A stretch of DNA of 38,560 nucleotides from Bacteroidaceae bacterium (GTDB lineage Bacteria > Bacteroidota > Bacteroidia > Bacteroidales > Bacteroidaceae), in assembly GCA_017547585.1 (NCBI GenBank), contig JAFYPH010000006.1, positions 1 through 38,560 of the forward strand. The letters are read 5' to 3'. Every line of letters begins with the position of its first letter. The first letter of the stretch is position 1. Both the position numbers and the translations under genes were made by a program. The notes beneath the pieces were generated by a model. It saw only the letters and a list, made by a program, of their open reading frames with translations. It made no database searches and had not been told where the DNA came from. This document shows, in pieces, positions 8,771 through 17,053 of this stretch.

Positions 8771-8804
8771 TTTGCTCTATTATTCAAGAAAAAGCATAAA
8801 TTTG
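8771..8804 (+). promoter_or_regulatory. Candidate promoter of the parC operon
   Basis: -33 element TTTG (8771-8774) and -7 box TAAATTTG (8797-8804), 22 bp apart. This puts a start site near 8811, about 70 nt before the parC ATG. Confidence 0.6.
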
Positions 8805-8881
8805 CAGAACAAAGAGAGAATGCTTCATTAAAATAACAAAGAACGACGCAAAACAGGGTAATAAAAGCCCTCTGACAGACT

Positions 8882-11545
8882 ATGAGCGACAACAATTTTG
8901 AAGATAACAGAGAAGAAATCACTTACGAGCAGACAGGCGAAAATCAGCAAGAGCAAGAGGTACACTCGGACTACAGGCCGGCCGAAGCACAGAACAAGCA
9001 CAGGCTCACAGGCATGTACAAGAACTGGTTCCTCGACTACGCATCGTATGTAATTCTTGAACGCGCCGTCCCCCACCTGAACGACGGATTGAAGCCCGTG
9101 CAACGACGCATTCTGCACGCAATGAAGGAGCTCGACGACGGCCGCTACAATAAAGTGGCTAACATCGTGGGCCACACTATGCAGTACCACCCCCACGGCG
9201 ACGCCTCCATCGGCGGAGCACTCGTGCAGTTGGGACAGAAGGAGCTGCTCATCGACTGCCAGGGTAACTGGGGAAACATTCTCACAGGCGACTCGGCAGC
9301 GGCGCCCCGTTACATAGAGGCGCGTCTCTCGAAATTTGCCAACGAGGTTATCTTCAACCCCAAGACCACCGAGTGGAAGCTCTCTTACGATGGCCGCAAC
9401 AAAGAGCCCATCACCCTGCCCGTGAAATTCCCGCTGCTGCTTGCACAGGGAGTCGAGGGTATCGCCGTAGGTCTTTCATCACGCATACTGCCGCACAACT
9501 TCAACGAAATATGCGACGCTGCGGTAGCCTACCTTAACAAAGAGGAGTTCTCGCTCTACCCCGATTTTCAGACAGGCGGCAGCATAGACGTGTCGCGCTA
9601 CCACGATGGCGACCGCGCGGGCCGCGTGCGCATAAGAGCAAAAATATCGAAGTCGGAGGATGGCAAGAGCCTGCTGATTACAGAGATTCCCTATGGAAAG
9701 ACCACGCCCGTAGTCATCGACTCCATACTGAAGGCTATTGACAACGGCAAGATAAAGGTGCGCAAGGTGGACGACAACACTTCGGACAAGGTGGAGATTA
9801 TGGTGCATCTGGCCCCGGGAGTGTCGTCGGACAAGACCATCGACGCGCTCTACGCCTTCACCGACTGCGAAATAAGCATCACCCCCTGCTGCTGCGTCAT
9901 CGACAACAACACCCCCGTATTCCTGACGGTGAGCGACATTCTTCGTCGTTCGGTGGACAACACCATGGAGCTGTTGCGCCAGGAGCTGCTCATACGCAAG
10001 CGCGAACTGCTGGAGCAGTTGCACTTTGCATCACTCGAGCAGATATTCATCGAGGAGCGTATATATAAGGATAAAGAGTTCGAGCAGGCAAAAGACATGG
10101 ACAGCGCGCTTGCCCACATTGACCTGCGTCTGACGCCCTACAAGGAGAGTTTCATACGCGAGGTTACGCGCGACGACCTTCTGCGCCTGATGGAGATAAA
10201 GATGGCACGCATCCTGCGATTCAACAAGGATAAGGCCGAAGAGCTTATCGCACGCATCAAGGACGAGGTTGCCGACATCGACAAGCGTCTGGCCAATATG
10301 GTAAAGGAGACTATAAAGTGGTTCACGATGCTGAAGGAGAAGTACGGCGCAGGATTCCCGCGCTGCACAGAGATACGCAACCTCGACACCATTGTCGCGG
10401 CAAAGGTAATCGAGGCCAACCAGAAGCTCTACATCAACCGCGCCGAGGGATTCATAGGAACATCGCTCAAGAAAGAGGAGTTTGTTACCAACTGCTCGGA
10501 CATCGACGACATTATACTTTTCTACAAGGATGGAAAGTACAAGATAGTGAAGGTGAGTGAGAAACTTTTCGTAGGAAAGAACGTTATCCACATAGACGTA
10601 TTCAAGAAGAACGACAAGCGCACTATATATAATGTAGTCTACCGCGACGGCCACAAGGGAATACACTACATCAAGCGTTTCGCCGCCACAGGAATGACAC
10701 GCGACAAGGAGTACGACCTTACACAGGGCACCGCCGGCTCGAAAATTGCATATTTCTCGGCCAACCCCAACGGCGAGGCAGAGGTTATAAAAGTGATGCT
10801 GAAGCCCAACCCCCGTCTGCGCAACGCCATCATAGACAAAGATTTCAGCACCGTGGCCATCAAAGGACGCCAGTCGATGGGTAACATACTGACAAAGAAC
10901 GAGGTGCAGCGCATTTCGCTCAAGCGTCACGGAATCTCTACCCTGGGTGGAAGAAAAGTGTGGTTCGACCGCGATATTCTGCGCATAAACTTCGACAACC
11001 ACGGAGAGTACCTGGGCGAGTTCCACGGCGACGAGCAGATACTTGTAATAAGGAACAATGGTGAGTTCTACCTGACTCCCATCGACCTTAACAACCACTA
11101 CGAGGAGGACACGATGATTATAGAGAAATACGACCCCGCGAAGGTGTGGACGGCTATTCTCTACGACGCGTCGCAGCAGAATCTGCCCTACGTGAAGCGC
11201 TTCACGCTGGACGCAAACATGAAAAAGCAGAATTGCCTGGGCGAGAACCGCGAGAGCAAGCTCATATGGTTCAGCGACACCCCCTACCCGCGCATACAGG
11301 TGATGTTTGGCGGAGGCGACCAGTTCCGCGAGCCTCTGGTGCTGGAGCTCGACGAATTTATCGGCACCAAGAGCTTCAAGGCACGCGGCAAGCGACTGAC
11401 GCAGTACGTCATCGACGAGATTATCGAGCTTGAGCCCACGCGCCACCCCGAGCCGCCGGCACTGCCCGAGCTTTCCGAGACTGACGACGAGAGCGACGAG
11501 AATGGTGGCGACAGCGCCGTACAACTGAATCTTTTCGAAGAATGA
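8882..11545 (+). CDS. parC: DNA topoisomerase IV subunit A
   Basis: An 887-residue type IIA topoisomerase A subunit. The winged-helix/tower core starts near residue 45 (LTGMYKNWFLDYASYVILERAVPH, with DGLKPVQRRILHAM after it). The catalytic tyrosine is Tyr144 in AAPRYIEARLS. The C-terminal domain (from about residue 520) has no canonical GyrA box QRRGGKG, only a degenerate KGRQSMGN, which favours ParC over GyrA and fits the Bacteroidetes ParC type. It decatenates daughter chromosomes with ParE, which is not in this window. The QRDR reads HPHGDASIGGAL, so Ala108 and Gly112 stand where E. coli ParC has Ser80 and Glu84. The tail is acidic. It overlaps the next gene by 4 bp (ATGA). Confidence 0.93.
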   Translation: MSDNNFEDNREEITYEQTGENQQEQEVHSDYRPAEAQNKHRLTGMYKNWFLDYASYVILERAVPHLNDGLKPVQRRILHAMKELDDGRYNKVANIVGHTMQYHPHGDASIGGALVQLGQKELLIDCQGNWGNILTGDSAAAPRYIEARLSKFANEVIFNPKTTEWKLSYDGRNKEPITLPVKFPLLLAQGVEGIAVGLSSRILPHNFNEICDAAVAYLNKEEFSLYPDFQTGGSIDVSRYHDGDRAGRVRIRAKISKSEDGKSLLITEIPYGKTTPVVIDSILKAIDNGKIKVRKVDDNTSDKVEIMVHLAPGVSSDKTIDALYAFTDCEISITPCCCVIDNNTPVFLTVSDILRRSVDNTMELLRQELLIRKRELLEQLHFASLEQIFIEERIYKDKEFEQAKDMDSALAHIDLRLTPYKESFIREVTRDDLLRLMEIKMARILRFNKDKAEELIARIKDEVADIDKRLANMVKETIKWFTMLKEKYGAGFPRCTEIRNLDTIVAAKVIEANQKLYINRAEGFIGTSLKKEEFVTNCSDIDDIILFYKDGKYKIVKVSEKLFVGKNVIHIDVFKKNDKRTIYNVVYRDGHKGIHYIKRFAATGMTRDKEYDLTQGTAGSKIAYFSANPNGEAEVIKVMLKPNPRLRNAIIDKDFSTVAIKGRQSMGNILTKNEVQRISLKRHGISTLGGRKVWFDRDILRINFDNHGEYLGEFHGDEQILVIRNNGEFYLTPIDLNNHYEEDTMIIEKYDPAKVWTAILYDASQQNLPYVKRFTLDANMKKQNCLGENRESKLIWFSDTPYPRIQVMFGGGDQFREPLVLELDEFIGTKSFKARGKRLTQYVIDEIIELEPTRHPEPPALPELSETDDESDENGGDSAVQLNLFEE

Positions 11546-12402
11546 TAAAAAGAGTGATTAATATAATTGTGCTTTTGGCGCTGTCGCTACTGCCGACAGT
11601 GTCAAAAGCACAATTTTCTTGTGGCGACACAATTAACAGCTGCCGCATAAGGGTGAGCAGCACCACCCACGGAGTGGCCCTGCTCAACAACCTCGACACC
11701 TATCTGTCGGGCTACGACTATCGTGGCGCAGGCTACCACTACAACCGCGAGAACTTCCGCGACGCAATGTTCGGGCGACACAAGCTGAAGTACCAGACAA
11801 TCTTCAGCGGCATTCTGGGAGCGACCGAGCTCTACGACTCGAAGCAGTATTCACTGATGCTGAAGCAGTCGTGGGGAGCCTATCGCCCCTTCAAGATGGG
11901 CGAGCGTCTGCAACTGCTTGCCGGAGCGCAGATGCAGCTGACGGGCGGCGCACTCTACATCCCCACCAACGGCAACAATCTTGTATCGGCCAAGCTGAGT
12001 GCCTCGCTGGCCGCCTCGGGAATGGCAATATACAAGATACCCCTGCGCACAAAAACCGTGACCGCCCGCTACCAGATAGACATTCCCCTGATGGGCGTCG
12101 CCTTCTCCCCCGCCTTCGGGCAGTCGTACTACGAGATTTTCGGTCTTGGCAACTACGGCAATATTCTGCATCTGACGCACCCCTTCAACGCCCCCTCGTG
12201 GCGACACATAGTGTCGGCCGACATTCCTTTGGGCAAGAGAGGAGGCACCACCCTGCGCGCAGCCTACATTGCCGACATTTTCCAGTCGGACATCAACGAA
12301 CTGCGCACGCACATATACAGCCACACATTCTCGGTGGGCATTGTAAAGACCTTATATAATATAAAAGGAGGCGACCCCCTGAAAATCCATTCGCCATATT
12401 AA
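11542..12402 (+). CDS. DUF3316 family outer-membrane-like protein
   Basis: A 286-residue protein with a signal peptide (cleavage after about residue 23, SKA-Q). The body is rich in alternating amphipathic beta strands with small and aromatic residues (KLKYQTIFSGILGATELYDS, LAGAQMQLTGGALYIP). It resembles the Bacteroidales DUF3316 family, which looks like a small outer-membrane beta-barrel. Function unknown. It starts inside the parC stop codon (ATGA overlap) and ends 1 bp before the S41 protease ATG, so all three should be cotranscribed and translationally coupled. Confidence 0.7.
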   Translation: MIKRVINIIVLLALSLLPTVSKAQFSCGDTINSCRIRVSSTTHGVALLNNLDTYLSGYDYRGAGYHYNRENFRDAMFGRHKLKYQTIFSGILGATELYDSKQYSLMLKQSWGAYRPFKMGERLQLLAGAQMQLTGGALYIPTNGNNLVSAKLSASLAASGMAIYKIPLRTKTVTARYQIDIPLMGVAFSPAFGQSYYEIFGLGNYGNILHLTHPFNAPSWRHIVSADIPLGKRGGTTLRAAYIADIFQSDINELRTHIYSHTFSVGIVKTLYNIKGGDPLKIHSPY

Positions 12403-12403
12403 A

Positions 12404-13447
12404 ATGAGAAGAAAGCTATTCACATATATAATCGCACTGTTGACACTGGCGCTGCCCTGCTCGTGCATCGAAGAGGAGAGTTTCGACAACAGCATCACAG
12501 GCAACTTCGACGCACTGTGGAGCCTCATCGACCAACGCTACTGCTTCTTCGACTACGCCGAAGAGCAGTTTGGCCTCGACTGGAACAGAGTCTACCACAA
12601 GTACAAGGCCAAGATTGACGAAAAGACAAGCGACCGACAGCTTTTCAATATTTGCGGAGAGATGCTGGGCGAACTGCGCGACGGGCACGTTAACCTCGCG
12701 TCAGTCTACGGAACAACATACTATTGGGAGTGGAAACTGAACCACCCGGCCAACTTCAGCGACTCGTTGCAGAGAAACTATCTGGGCAACAAGTTCAAGC
12801 TGAACAACGGAATAAGATACACGGAACTGCCCGACAGTATTGCATACGCCTACGTAGGCTCGTTCGAAAGCAGCATAGGCAACGGCAACCTCACGGCCCT
12901 GCTCTTCGACGTCTCTGCGTGCAAGGCGCTCATTTTGGACGTGCGCAACAACGGCGGAGGACTGATTACTGCTGCCGAGACACTCGCCTCGCACTTCACC
13001 GACACGAAAGTAAAGATTGGATCCATACAGCACAAGACAGGCACTGCCCACGACGCATTCTCGTCGCCCGAGCCCATGTATCTGTCGCCCGGCGACGGAG
13101 GAATATGGAAACGTCCGGTAATTGTACTCACCAACAGAGGGGTGTTCAGCGCAGCCAACCATTTTGTGATGATGATGAGAGAGCTGCCCCACGTAACCAT
13201 CGTCGGCGACAAGACCGGAGGCGGCTCGGGCCTGCCCTTCAACAGCACTCTGCCCAACGGCTGGAGCGTGCGCTTCTCGGCCAGCCCCATACTCGACGCC
13301 GACGGCAATCAGACGGAATTTGGAATTGAGCCTGACGTAAGAGTGGACATCACCTCCGAGGATTGGAACAGAGGAGTGGACACAATTATTGAAAAGGCGA
13401 TAAAAATCGCCAAAGAGCAGACTGACGGCAAAAAGCCTGTAAGCTAA
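12404..13447 (+). CDS. S41 family C-terminal-processing-type peptidase, lipoprotein
   Basis: 347 residues, with a lipoprotein-type signal (MRRKLFTYIIALLTLALPCSC, lipid Cys at 21 or 19). A short N-terminal helical domain (DALWSLIDQRYCFFDY, tricorn-C1-like) precedes the peptidase fold ALILDVRNNGGGL. The catalytic pair is Ser249 in GVFSAANHF and Lys270 in VGDKTGGGSG, the Ser/Lys dyad of S41 enzymes. No obvious PDZ domain is present between them, which is common for these short Bacteroidetes members. It probably cleaves envelope proteins or peptides. Third gene of the parC operon. Its stop codon interleaves with that of the convergent gene at 13444. Confidence 0.88.
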   Translation: MRRKLFTYIIALLTLALPCSCIEEESFDNSITGNFDALWSLIDQRYCFFDYAEEQFGLDWNRVYHKYKAKIDEKTSDRQLFNICGEMLGELRDGHVNLASVYGTTYYWEWKLNHPANFSDSLQRNYLGNKFKLNNGIRYTELPDSIAYAYVGSFESSIGNGNLTALLFDVSACKALILDVRNNGGGLITAAETLASHFTDTKVKIGSIQHKTGTAHDAFSSPEPMYLSPGDGGIWKRPVIVLTNRGVFSAANHFVMMMRELPHVTIVGDKTGGGSGLPFNSTLPNGWSVRFSASPILDADGNQTEFGIEPDVRVDITSEDWNRGVDTIIEKAIKIAKEQTDGKKPVS

Positions 13448-14193
13448 CGACGCCAAAATTTCACATCCACGTAGAGGGGCAGATGATCCGAGGCGATGCT
13501 GTCGCCAAAGAGCACCTCACTTTTAAGAGTCTCGCACGAATATCCATTATCGAGAGCATAGATAAAGTCGATGCACTCCTCGGGATTGACAGAGGGGTAG
13601 GTTGCATCGGCGGGATTGTTGAGCACCTTGAAAGAGCGCGCAAGCAACTGCTGCTCGGGGTCGCCCACGCAACAGTTCATGTCGCCCACAAGGAAAAGAG
13701 GCTTTTCGCACCCCTGCAGAGCCTCGCAGAGAACCTCAGCCGAAGCCACACGGTCGTCGCCCTTGAGCGGAAAGTGGGTGCAGCAGGCTACATATTTCTC
13801 GAACTCAACCACCAGCAGACGACGCGCCTCGCCACTGCTCACCAGCGGCACCACACGCACAGCGACAGGCTCTTCGCGCGACAAAAGCCCCAGCCCGTAG
13901 CTGCCACCACCGAACTTTATTGCCGACGCATAGGAGGCGAACATTCCCGTCGCGGATGCAAGCTCGTTGATGCACACTTTGCCATTGTTGCGCGCCGTAG
14001 CGCTGTCGAGCTCTTGCAGAGCCACAAAGTCGGGCGACACGCGGTTGATAACCTCGGCGATGCGCGCATAATCAATCTTTCCATCCACGCCGCGGCAATG
14101 ATGCACATTGTAACTCATCACACGCATAGTGTCGCCGCCACACGAAACGAGCATGGCACAAAGAAGAGCGAAAGAGCAGAGAATCTTATACAT
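13444..14193 (-). CDS. Endonuclease/exonuclease/phosphatase family lipoprotein
   Basis: 249 residues, with a lipobox LVSC (Cys18), so envelope-anchored. The metal-dependent EEP fold shows its motifs in order: MSYNVHHCRG (Asn), ALQELDS (Glu), THFPLKGDDR, GDMNC (Asp/Asn) and the terminal SDHLPLYVD (Asp-His). The family includes DNases, sphingomyelinases and inositol-phosphate phosphatases; secreted lipoprotein members in Bacteroidetes are usually annotated only to family level. The substrate is unknown. It converges on the S41 gene with a 4-bp overlap. It follows the acyltransferase gene on the same strand, but a terminator separates them. Confidence 0.85.
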   Translation of the reverse strand: MYKILCSFALLCAMLVSCGGDTMRVMSYNVHHCRGVDGKIDYARIAEVINRVSPDFVALQELDSATARNNGKVCINELASATGMFASYASAIKFGGGSYGLGLLSREEPVAVRVVPLVSSGEARRLLVVEFEKYVACCTHFPLKGDDRVASAEVLCEALQGCEKPLFLVGDMNCCVGDPEQQLLARSFKVLNNPADATYPSVNPEECIDFIYALDNGYSCETLKSEVLFGDSIASDHLPLYVDVKFWRR

Positions 14194-14220
14194 ATTATTG
14201 ATATTTTCGGAGGAAGGTTA

Positions 14221-14256
14221 TTAAAAGAGGCTGTGCCAAAAAAGATTGACACAGCC
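14221..14256 (-). terminator. Intrinsic terminator of the acyltransferase gene
   Basis: Minus-strand stem of 9 pairs (14256-14248 GGCTGTGTC with 14237-14229 GGCACAGCC, one T-G wobble), T-rich loop, followed by TCTTTTAA. It lies 24 bp after the acyltransferase stop codon and before the EEP lipoprotein gene. Confidence 0.75.
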
Positions 14257-14280
14257 GTATGATTGTGGGAACAGCAACAA

Positions 14281-15429
14281 TTACTCGGTTGCCTTAATGT
14301 AGTTTTTCACGGGGTTAGCATACATTTCGAGAATCTTTCCGCGCAGGAATGCCTCGTCCTTGTTGGGAAGGTCAATCTTCTGCAACTGTCCTGCAAGATA
14401 AGCGTCGAGAGCAGCCTTCTCCTCGGCTGTATACTTGTCGGCGAAGCGGGTGTCGCCTGTGAGAAGCTCGTAGAAATAGTAGTTCACGGGCCAGAAACGG
14501 TAGTTGCTGTGTATCGCGCGGTCGATAATCTGTGCAGCGGCAGCAAACTTTTCGCCTTTGCCAAGATTGGGGTCGAGAGCATCGAGGTCGTCGTTGATGC
14601 ACTTTGCCACATGATAGTGGATGTGACCTTTGTAGCCGAAGAGACCTGTCTGCATATTCAGAAGGTCGTCGAAGGGCGACTTTTTGTGCTCGGGATTGTC
14701 GCGTTTCTGCTGATACTCTTTGGCCTTCAGGTAGTCGCAGGGGTCAAACTCGTAAGAGATTGCCGTGGGGGCAATGTTCAATGCCTTGAGCGCCTCCATG
14801 GGATCACCGGGCGAGTGCATTGCAAGCATCTTCAGCACACTCTCGGCTGTAAAGTCGTTGCTATCCTTGGCACGTCCCTCGCGCTGCGCAATCCACACAG
14901 GCTGCTTCTTGTCGGCAATCGCGAAGCGGATGTACGACGAAAGACGCTTCGAAGAGGCAAGCAGTTCGCCCATGGTGAGCGAGCGCTGCACGATGAAGCT
15001 GCGGTTCACGCGCACAAGCTTCTTTATCCAGGGACGGATGAGAAGGTTGTCGCCAATGGCAATCTCGACAGTGTTTTTAATCTCCTCGACAAGCAAAATA
15101 TCGAGGAAGGCCGAGTCGAGGATAATATCCCTGTGGTTGGAGATGTAGAGTGCATTGGAGAGCTGCTCTTTATTGTCGTAGCTGAGTGTGAGTCCCTTGC
15201 TCAGTTTGTCCAGAAGCCCATAGAGGAAAGGTTTCACAAGAGCCACCTGAAACTCGAGGTTGGTCTTGCAGCCCCTCATCGCGCCACTAATCTGTTCGTA
15301 CGAGAGCTGCGGGAAGGCGCGAGTCATCATTTCCTTGAACTCTTCGTCGGCGATGAGTTCTTCAAATATGGCGGGAAGTTCCTCGGGGGAATAGGGACGA
15401 ATATCGTCAAATTCTGCAGGAGTTATCAT
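14281..15429 (-). CDS. PlsC/GPAT-like 1-acylglycerol-phosphate acyltransferase
   Basis: 382 residues, cytosolic face, no signal peptide. The acyltransferase core lies at about residues 90-200: motif I SNHRDIILDSAFL (His99, Asp101, Asp105), a GDNLL plus VNRSF block (motif II) and WIAQREGRAKD (Glu184-Gly-Arg, motif III). Motif I is HRDIILD rather than the textbook HX4D, with Asp at +2 and +6; this variant seems usual for the Bacteroidetes family. The enzyme would transfer an acyl chain to a glycerol-phosphate or lysophosphatidate-type acceptor in phospholipid synthesis. The C-terminal 170 residues (after GHIHYHVAKCI) are an extension without a known motif. Single gene with its own terminator; a candidate promoter lies in the inverted repeat at 15465-15511. 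Confidence 0.8.
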   Translation of the reverse strand: MITPAEFDDIRPYSPEELPAIFEELIADEEFKEMMTRAFPQLSYEQISGAMRGCKTNLEFQVALVKPFLYGLLDKLSKGLTLSYDNKEQLSNALYISNHRDIILDSAFLDILLVEEIKNTVEIAIGDNLLIRPWIKKLVRVNRSFIVQRSLTMGELLASSKRLSSYIRFAIADKKQPVWIAQREGRAKDSNDFTAESVLKMLAMHSPGDPMEALKALNIAPTAISYEFDPCDYLKAKEYQQKRDNPEHKKSPFDDLLNMQTGLFGYKGHIHYHVAKCINDDLDALDPNLGKGEKFAAAAQIIDRAIHSNYRFWPVNYYFYELLTGDTRFADKYTAEEKAALDAYLAGQLQKIDLPNKDEAFLRGKILEMYANPVKNYIKATE

Positions 15430-15464
15430 AATTCTAAATTTTGAACATTGTTTAACATTTATGC

Positions 15465-15511
15465 AATATTCGGCAAAAATATTGATATATGCAATACTTT
15501 TGCCGAATATT
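15465..15511. repeat. 14-bp perfect inverted repeat with opposed -7 boxes
   Basis: AATATTCGGCAAAA (15465-15478) and its exact complement TTTTGCCGAATATT (15498-15511) are separated by 19 bp. Each arm overlaps a TAnnTTTG box: TATTTTTG on the minus strand (15481-15474), reading into the acyltransferase gene, and TACTTTTG on the plus strand (15495-15502), reading toward no plus-strand gene. There is no T-run after either arm, so it is not a normal terminator. The TTTGCCG core recalls palindrome P1 of the malQ repeats. Confidence 0.75.
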
Positions 15512-15538
15512 CACCTTTGCAGGCAGCAAACTGCTACG

Positions 15539-16531
15539 CTACTGCCCTATTTTCGGAACAATAATTTTCTCGGAAACCTCTATGCGCCAGGCACCTTTGC
15601 CGACGTCGCGGTCGCGGCGCATCTTCATGGGAGCAATCAGCGTCTGACGAGGGGTAATCTCTTTCATATTCTTGTGTGCATGGTACACCATATAGAATTT
15701 CTTACCCGTGCGGAAGACTGTATGGTGGCCCGTACCCATGTATCCGCAGTGGCGATGCAGCACAGGGTTTTTCTCGTAACGCTCATAAGGCCCCATGGGA
15801 GAGTCGGCCACAGCAAAGCCCACCGCATAGTCCTGACTGCGGAAGTCGTTGCAGCTGAATGTAAGATAATATTTACCTTTATATTTGAAAGTGAGAGGGC
15901 CCTCGGCTATTCGTCCCATCTTCTTCTCCCACGTACCCTCGCGTGCATCTATAAGCTCGCGCGCAGTCTCAACCTTCACATTCATAAGGTCGGGGGTCAT
16001 TTCTGCCACCCAGATGATGTTTCCACCACCCTCCAGACGCACCCAGAACATATAAGCCTTGCCATCGTCGTCGACAAAGATTGAAGCGTCTATTCCACGC
16101 TCGTTGGGCAGATAGGGACGCTGCTCTTTCTGCACAAAGGGGCCGCAGGGCGAGTCGGACTCGGCGCAGCATATATGAAGGTCGCTGCTGTAGGTCATTA
16201 TAAATTTATCACCGTGCTTGTAGACCTCGGGAGCCCAGAACATGCTGTTGCCCCAAACATCGTCCTTGTGCATGGCAAGGCCGTTCTTTGCGTTTCCGCA
16301 TCGGCGGCTCCACTGCTTCATGTCGCGCGAACGGTAGACAACAATGCCATCGGCCGCCTCGGTGCCATAAATATAATACCACCCATCGTGCTCAATAACA
16401 AAAGGGTCGGCAAGCATCAGTTGGTTGGGAAGCGCAACACCCACCGTCGCGCCCTCTTTGTTGTCGTTAGCCACAGCCACATGCGAAAGAGCCGCAACTA
16501 ACATCAGGAACAAAATCTTTTTCATAAACAT
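15539..16531 (-). CDS. Glycoside hydrolase family 43 enzyme, secreted
   Basis: 330 residues with a signal peptide (MFMKKILFLMLVAALSHVAVA; Met3 is an equally possible start). The five-bladed propeller of GH43 is supported by the three acidic residues: Asp42 in LMLADPFVIEHDG (general base), Asp148 in RGIDASIFVDDDG (pKa modulator) and Glu210 in GRIAEGPLTFKY (general acid). The length fits a catalytic domain without accessory modules. GH43 members are mostly beta-xylosidases and arabinofuranosidases or arabinanases; the subfamily cannot be fixed by eye. It lies 4 bp after the preceding small membrane-protein gene, in the same direction, and a GH10 xylanase lies elsewhere in the window, so a role in arabinoxylan use is plausible. 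Confidence 0.88.
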   Translation of the reverse strand: MFMKKILFLMLVAALSHVAVANDNKEGATVGVALPNQLMLADPFVIEHDGWYYIYGTEAADGIVVYRSRDMKQWSRRCGNAKNGLAMHKDDVWGNSMFWAPEVYKHGDKFIMTYSSDLHICCAESDSPCGPFVQKEQRPYLPNERGIDASIFVDDDGKAYMFWVRLEGGGNIIWVAEMTPDLMNVKVETARELIDAREGTWEKKMGRIAEGPLTFKYKGKYYLTFSCNDFRSQDYAVGFAVADSPMGPYERYEKNPVLHRHCGYMGTGHHTVFRTGKKFYMVYHAHKNMKEITPRQTLIAPMKMRRDRDVGKGAWRIEVSEKIIVPKIGQ

Positions 16532-16535
16532 ATTT

Positions 16536-17036
16536 CTATTCTATCTTCTCTAATATCAAATAACCCGGCTCATTTTTCTTTGCTTTAAATTTAGCATCCT
16601 CTTTTTTCACGCAAGAACAATTACCTCTGAAGTGCACACTTCCTTTAATAAAATATTGATATGTATAATCATCTTTATACCAAACCTCAGAAAACACCAC
16701 CTTGTCATCCTTTATAAAAGAAACAGCTTCATCTTGTAAAAGTGAGTAAGACACTCCATTTACGGTTATTTCATTTTCTCCTCCTAAGTTACGCACAACA
16801 AAGTAATCCCAATCGAATGGCATAACCTCGGCAAGGTCAATAATGCTCTCGCCATTGCTATCTTTGTTCCACCACCATTCCCACAACACTAAATAGTCTG
16901 TTTTATTTTTTATGTTAATTGCGCCCATTAAATACAGGAATGCAACAATAACCAATACGCAAAAAATAAATGATAGTGCAAAAAAAGCTATGAATATACG
17001 TTTAATATATTTCTTCAATTGTTTATTAAGCTCCAT
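16536..17036 (-). CDS. Small membrane-anchored protein, paralogue B (unknown function)
   Basis: 166 residues that I do not recognise. One N-terminal membrane segment (about residues 13-37, FIAFFALSFIFCVLVIVAFLYLM) is followed by a soluble domain. It shares blocks with the gene at 17054: a TDYLVLWEWWWNKD tract, a NGESIIDLAEVMPFDWDY tract, DKVVFSEVWY, and a C-terminal EDAKFKAKK and LILEKIE. The DNA of these blocks is also very similar, so the pair looks like a fairly recent tandem duplication. Base composition is visibly more AT-rich than the flanking genes, suggesting transfer. A duplicated immunity protein is one possibility; no domain proves it. Confidence 0.65.
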   Translation of the reverse strand: MELNKQLKKYIKRIFIAFFALSFIFCVLVIVAFLYLMGAINIKNKTDYLVLWEWWWNKDSNGESIIDLAEVMPFDWDYFVVRNLGGENEITVNGVSYSLLQDEAVSFIKDDKVVFSEVWYKDDYTYQYFIKGSVHFRGNCSCVKKEDAKFKAKKNEPGYLILEKIE

Positions 17037-17053
17037 AATTCATTTAAGCACGA

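Larger units (their letters stand above)
8573..8881. other. Divergent intergenic region between the hydrolase and parC
   Basis: About 309 bp with no gene. It contains the hydrolase -7 box (8631-8638, minus), one copy of the promoter-bearing palindromic repeat (8631-8720, minus), and the parC promoter (8771-8804, plus). The stretch 8721-8770 shows nothing recognisable. Confidence 0.7.

Noticed and set aside
10031-11524. Minus-strand frame of 497 codons
   Set aside because: Antisense of parC, which has the catalytic tyrosine and all core motifs.
14263-15444. Plus-strand frame of 393 codons
   Set aside because: Antisense of the acyltransferase gene; no recognisable motif.
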